This document shows positions 62,754-64,000 of a stretch of 64,000 nucleotides of DNA, piece by piece (position 1 is the stretch's first letter; each line of letters starts with the position of its first letter). The position numbers were made by a program, and so were the translations under genes. The DNA comes from Streptomyces chrestomyceticus JCM 4735. GTDB taxonomy: Bacteria; Actinomycetota; Actinomycetes; Streptomycetales; Streptomycetaceae. The notes below the pieces were generated by a model, which saw nothing but the letters and a program-made list of their open reading frames with translations, ran no database searches and was not told the origin of the DNA. The stretch covers positions 1,922,001 to 1,986,000 of the forward strand of contig NZ_BHZC01000001.1 of NCBI RefSeq assembly GCF_003865135.1, written 5' to 3'.

Positions 62754-63638
62754 GTGCGGGTCGAATCGGAGTGCGGCGGGTCCGCCGACGTACGGGCGGC
62801 GCTGCTGCGGCTGCGGCGGACGAGCGGGCTGCCGGTGGCGTTCGGCGGTCTGCGGTACGGCACCGGCCGCTATCGCATCAGCGAGCTGACGGGCGCCAGA
62901 ACCGCCGCGCTGCACGGCCTGGCCGTCCGGCACGGCAACGGCCTGGGCGGCAAGGCGGCCGTGCTCACCCGCCCCTTCGCCGTGACCGACTACCACGCGT
63001 CCGCCGTCATCAGCCACGAGTACGACGCCGCCGTGGCGGCCGAGGGTCTGTATTCCGTGCTCGCGGTGCCGGTCGTCGTACGGCGGCGGGTGCGCGGGGT
63101 GCTGTACGGGGCGCTGCGCCGTCCCGTACAGCTCGGTGACCGCCCGCTGTCCGCCGCGATGGAGGCGGCCCGCGAACTGGAGCAGGCCCTGCTGCTCCAG
63201 GACGAGGCGCAGCGGCTGCTGTCGGTCGCCCGGCAGCCCGCGGCCGCCGATCCGGCGGCCTGGGAGGAGGTCCGGGAGGCGCACGGCGACCTGCGGGCCC
63301 TGGCACAGCGCGTCGCGGACCCGGTGCTGCGGCACGAGCTGCTGGCGGCGTGCGGACGGCTGGCGGCGGCGTCCGCTCCCGGGCGCGGCCGTACGGGCGA
63401 CGGGCCCGGCCGGACGGCGGGCGGACCCGGCCGGCTGGACGGCCCGGTGCTGGCGCCGCGTGAGGTGGACGTCCTGGCGTACGTGGCCTCCGGCGCGACC
63501 AACGCGGCGACGGCGGACCGGCTGGGGCTGCGCCCGGAGACGGTCAAGAGCTACCTGCGGTCCGCCATGCGCAAGCTGGGGGTGCACTCGCGGCTCCAGG
63601 CGGTGGTGGCGGCGCGGCGGGCGGGGCTGCTGCCGTGA
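62754..63638 (+). CDS. LuxR-type regulator with a GAF-like N-terminus
   Basis: 294 aa. Residues ~30-130 resemble a GAF/helical sensor; the C-terminal HTH is clear (LAPREVDVLAYVASGATNAATADRLGLRPETVKSYLRSAMRKLGVHSRLQAVVAARRAGLL). GTG 62754 is preferred because GGAGG lies 7 nt upstream. Divergent from the acyl-CoA synthetase pair and a candidate regulator of it, as acyl-CoA-synthetase-linked LuxR regulators of this build are common in streptomycetes. Confidence 0.9.
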   Translation: MRVESECGGSADVRAALLRLRRTSGLPVAFGGLRYGTGRYRISELTGARTAALHGLAVRHGNGLGGKAAVLTRPFAVTDYHASAVISHEYDAAVAAEGLYSVLAVPVVVRRRVRGVLYGALRRPVQLGDRPLSAAMEAARELEQALLLQDEAQRLLSVARQPAAADPAAWEEVREAHGDLRALAQRVADPVLRHELLAACGRLAAASAPGRGRTGDGPGRTAGGPGRLDGPVLAPREVDVLAYVASGATNAATADRLGLRPETVKSYLRSAMRKLGVHSRLQAVVAARRAGLLP

Positions 63639-63783
63639 GCGGGACGGGCCGTTCCGTCATTTCCGGTGAGCCGCCGTATGCGCTGGCGGGAATCCGGAGG
63701 TTATCGGCAGTTTCGCCGCTGTCGGCCCGAAGATCGCCGGTCATAACCTCGGGGCGTCAACCGCCGACGAGAAAGCTGGCCCC

Positions 63784-64000
63784 ATGTCCGACACGGCGAA
63801 GAAAAACCCTTCCCATCCCGCGGCCCTGCCCACGGAAATAGCCGGTGTGCGCTTCCCCGACAGTGAACTCGCACGGAACACCGCGGCATTCGTACGGCGC
63901 GTGTCCTCCGCGTCGCTCTACAACCACGTCATACGGACGTATCTGTTCGGCTCCCTGCTCCTCGACCGACGCGGCGTCACCTACGACCGTGAACTGGCCT
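63784..64000 (+). CDS. Probable HD-domain protein (3' truncated)
   Basis: The first ~72 codons, cut by the window end. AGVRFPDSELARNTAAFVRRVSSASLYNHVIRTYLFGSLLLDRRGVTYDREL matches the start of HD-domain hydrolases of the cyanamide-hydratase/YedJ-like group (the HD motif itself lies beyond the end). GAGAAAG precedes ATG 63784. Confidence 0.75.
   Translation, partial: MSDTAKKNPSHPAALPTEIAGVRFPDSELARNTAAFVRRVSSASLYNHVIRTYLFGSLLLDRRGVTYDRELA

Overview
This window looks like a chromosomal segment of a Streptomyces-type actinomycete. It has very high GC with strong third-position GC bias, many GTG starts, leaderless promoters, and characteristic families: a Sa-type secreted ribonuclease, a GH46 chitosanase behind a CsnR-like box, an AllR-type IclR regulator, a DrrAB-like exporter beside P450 and ferredoxin, and many TetR/LysR/XRE pairs. 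I saw no rRNA, tRNA, CRISPR array, transposase or integrase. Both ends cut genes: a sugar ABC permease on the left and a probable HD-domain protein on the right.

Layout. 1-3.1 kb: two sugar ABC permeases and a GH1 beta-glucosidase. 3.1-8.1 kb: secreted RNase, XRE-cupin regulator with a small membrane protein, GH84 hexosaminidase, TenA-like protein, lipoprotein. 8.1-16.6 kb: RraA-like protein and three regulator/enzyme pairs with visible palindromic operators (TetR with a ketopantoate-reductase-like enzyme; LysR with an acrylyl-CoA-reductase-like MDR plus a CoA-transferase; TetR with a class C beta-lactamase-like hydrolase). 16.7-20.7 kb: a gene remnant, a small sigma-factor operon, a double-HTH Lrp regulator and a frameshifted 2-oxoglutarate-type dioxygenase. 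20.7-26.5 kb: allantoinase, AllR-like IclR regulator, MocA-like nucleotidyltransferase, malate synthase. 26.6-34.6 kb: VOC protein, dipeptidase/YfcC transporter operon, TetR/FAD-monooxygenase pair, GNAT, chitosanase. 34.7-46.7 kb: a purine-catabolism block (two NCS2 permeases, 8-oxoguanine deaminase, uricase, HIU hydrolase, OHCU decarboxylase, a small HTH protein, a thiamine-binding-like protein, then divergently hydroxypyruvate isomerase, tartronate semialdehyde reductase, a shortened glyoxylate-carboligase-like protein and catalase). 47-56 kb: an Mrr-like protein, a ferredoxin/P450/ABC exporter/DUF4097/RHH cluster and a second ABC system. 56-64 kb: small proteins, an interrupted CopD-like gene, two acyl-CoA synthetases, a LuxR-type regulator and the truncated last gene.

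How the genes work together. The 20.7-26.5 and 34.7-46.7 kb blocks form one route: purine uptake, deamination, urate to allantoin (with H2O2 removed by catalase), allantoin ring opening, then glyoxylate into malate or tartronate semialdehyde and glycerate. They are linked in sequence by two palindromes: TCAAC-N5-GTTGA (allantoinase, urate operon, catalase, and one-mismatch at malate synthase) and TTCCG-N5-CGGAA (allantoinase, hydroxypyruvate isomerase, and one-mismatch at malate synthase). Allantoicase and full-length glyoxylate carboligase are not in the window. The position normally filled by the carboligase holds a 325-residue protein that has lost the middle domain and the Mg/TPP motif. 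This and the shared operators are the most interesting observations. A second theme is short tandem duplications at gene 3' ends that include the stop codon (three cases), one of them at a GH1 gene that now reads through its own terminator.
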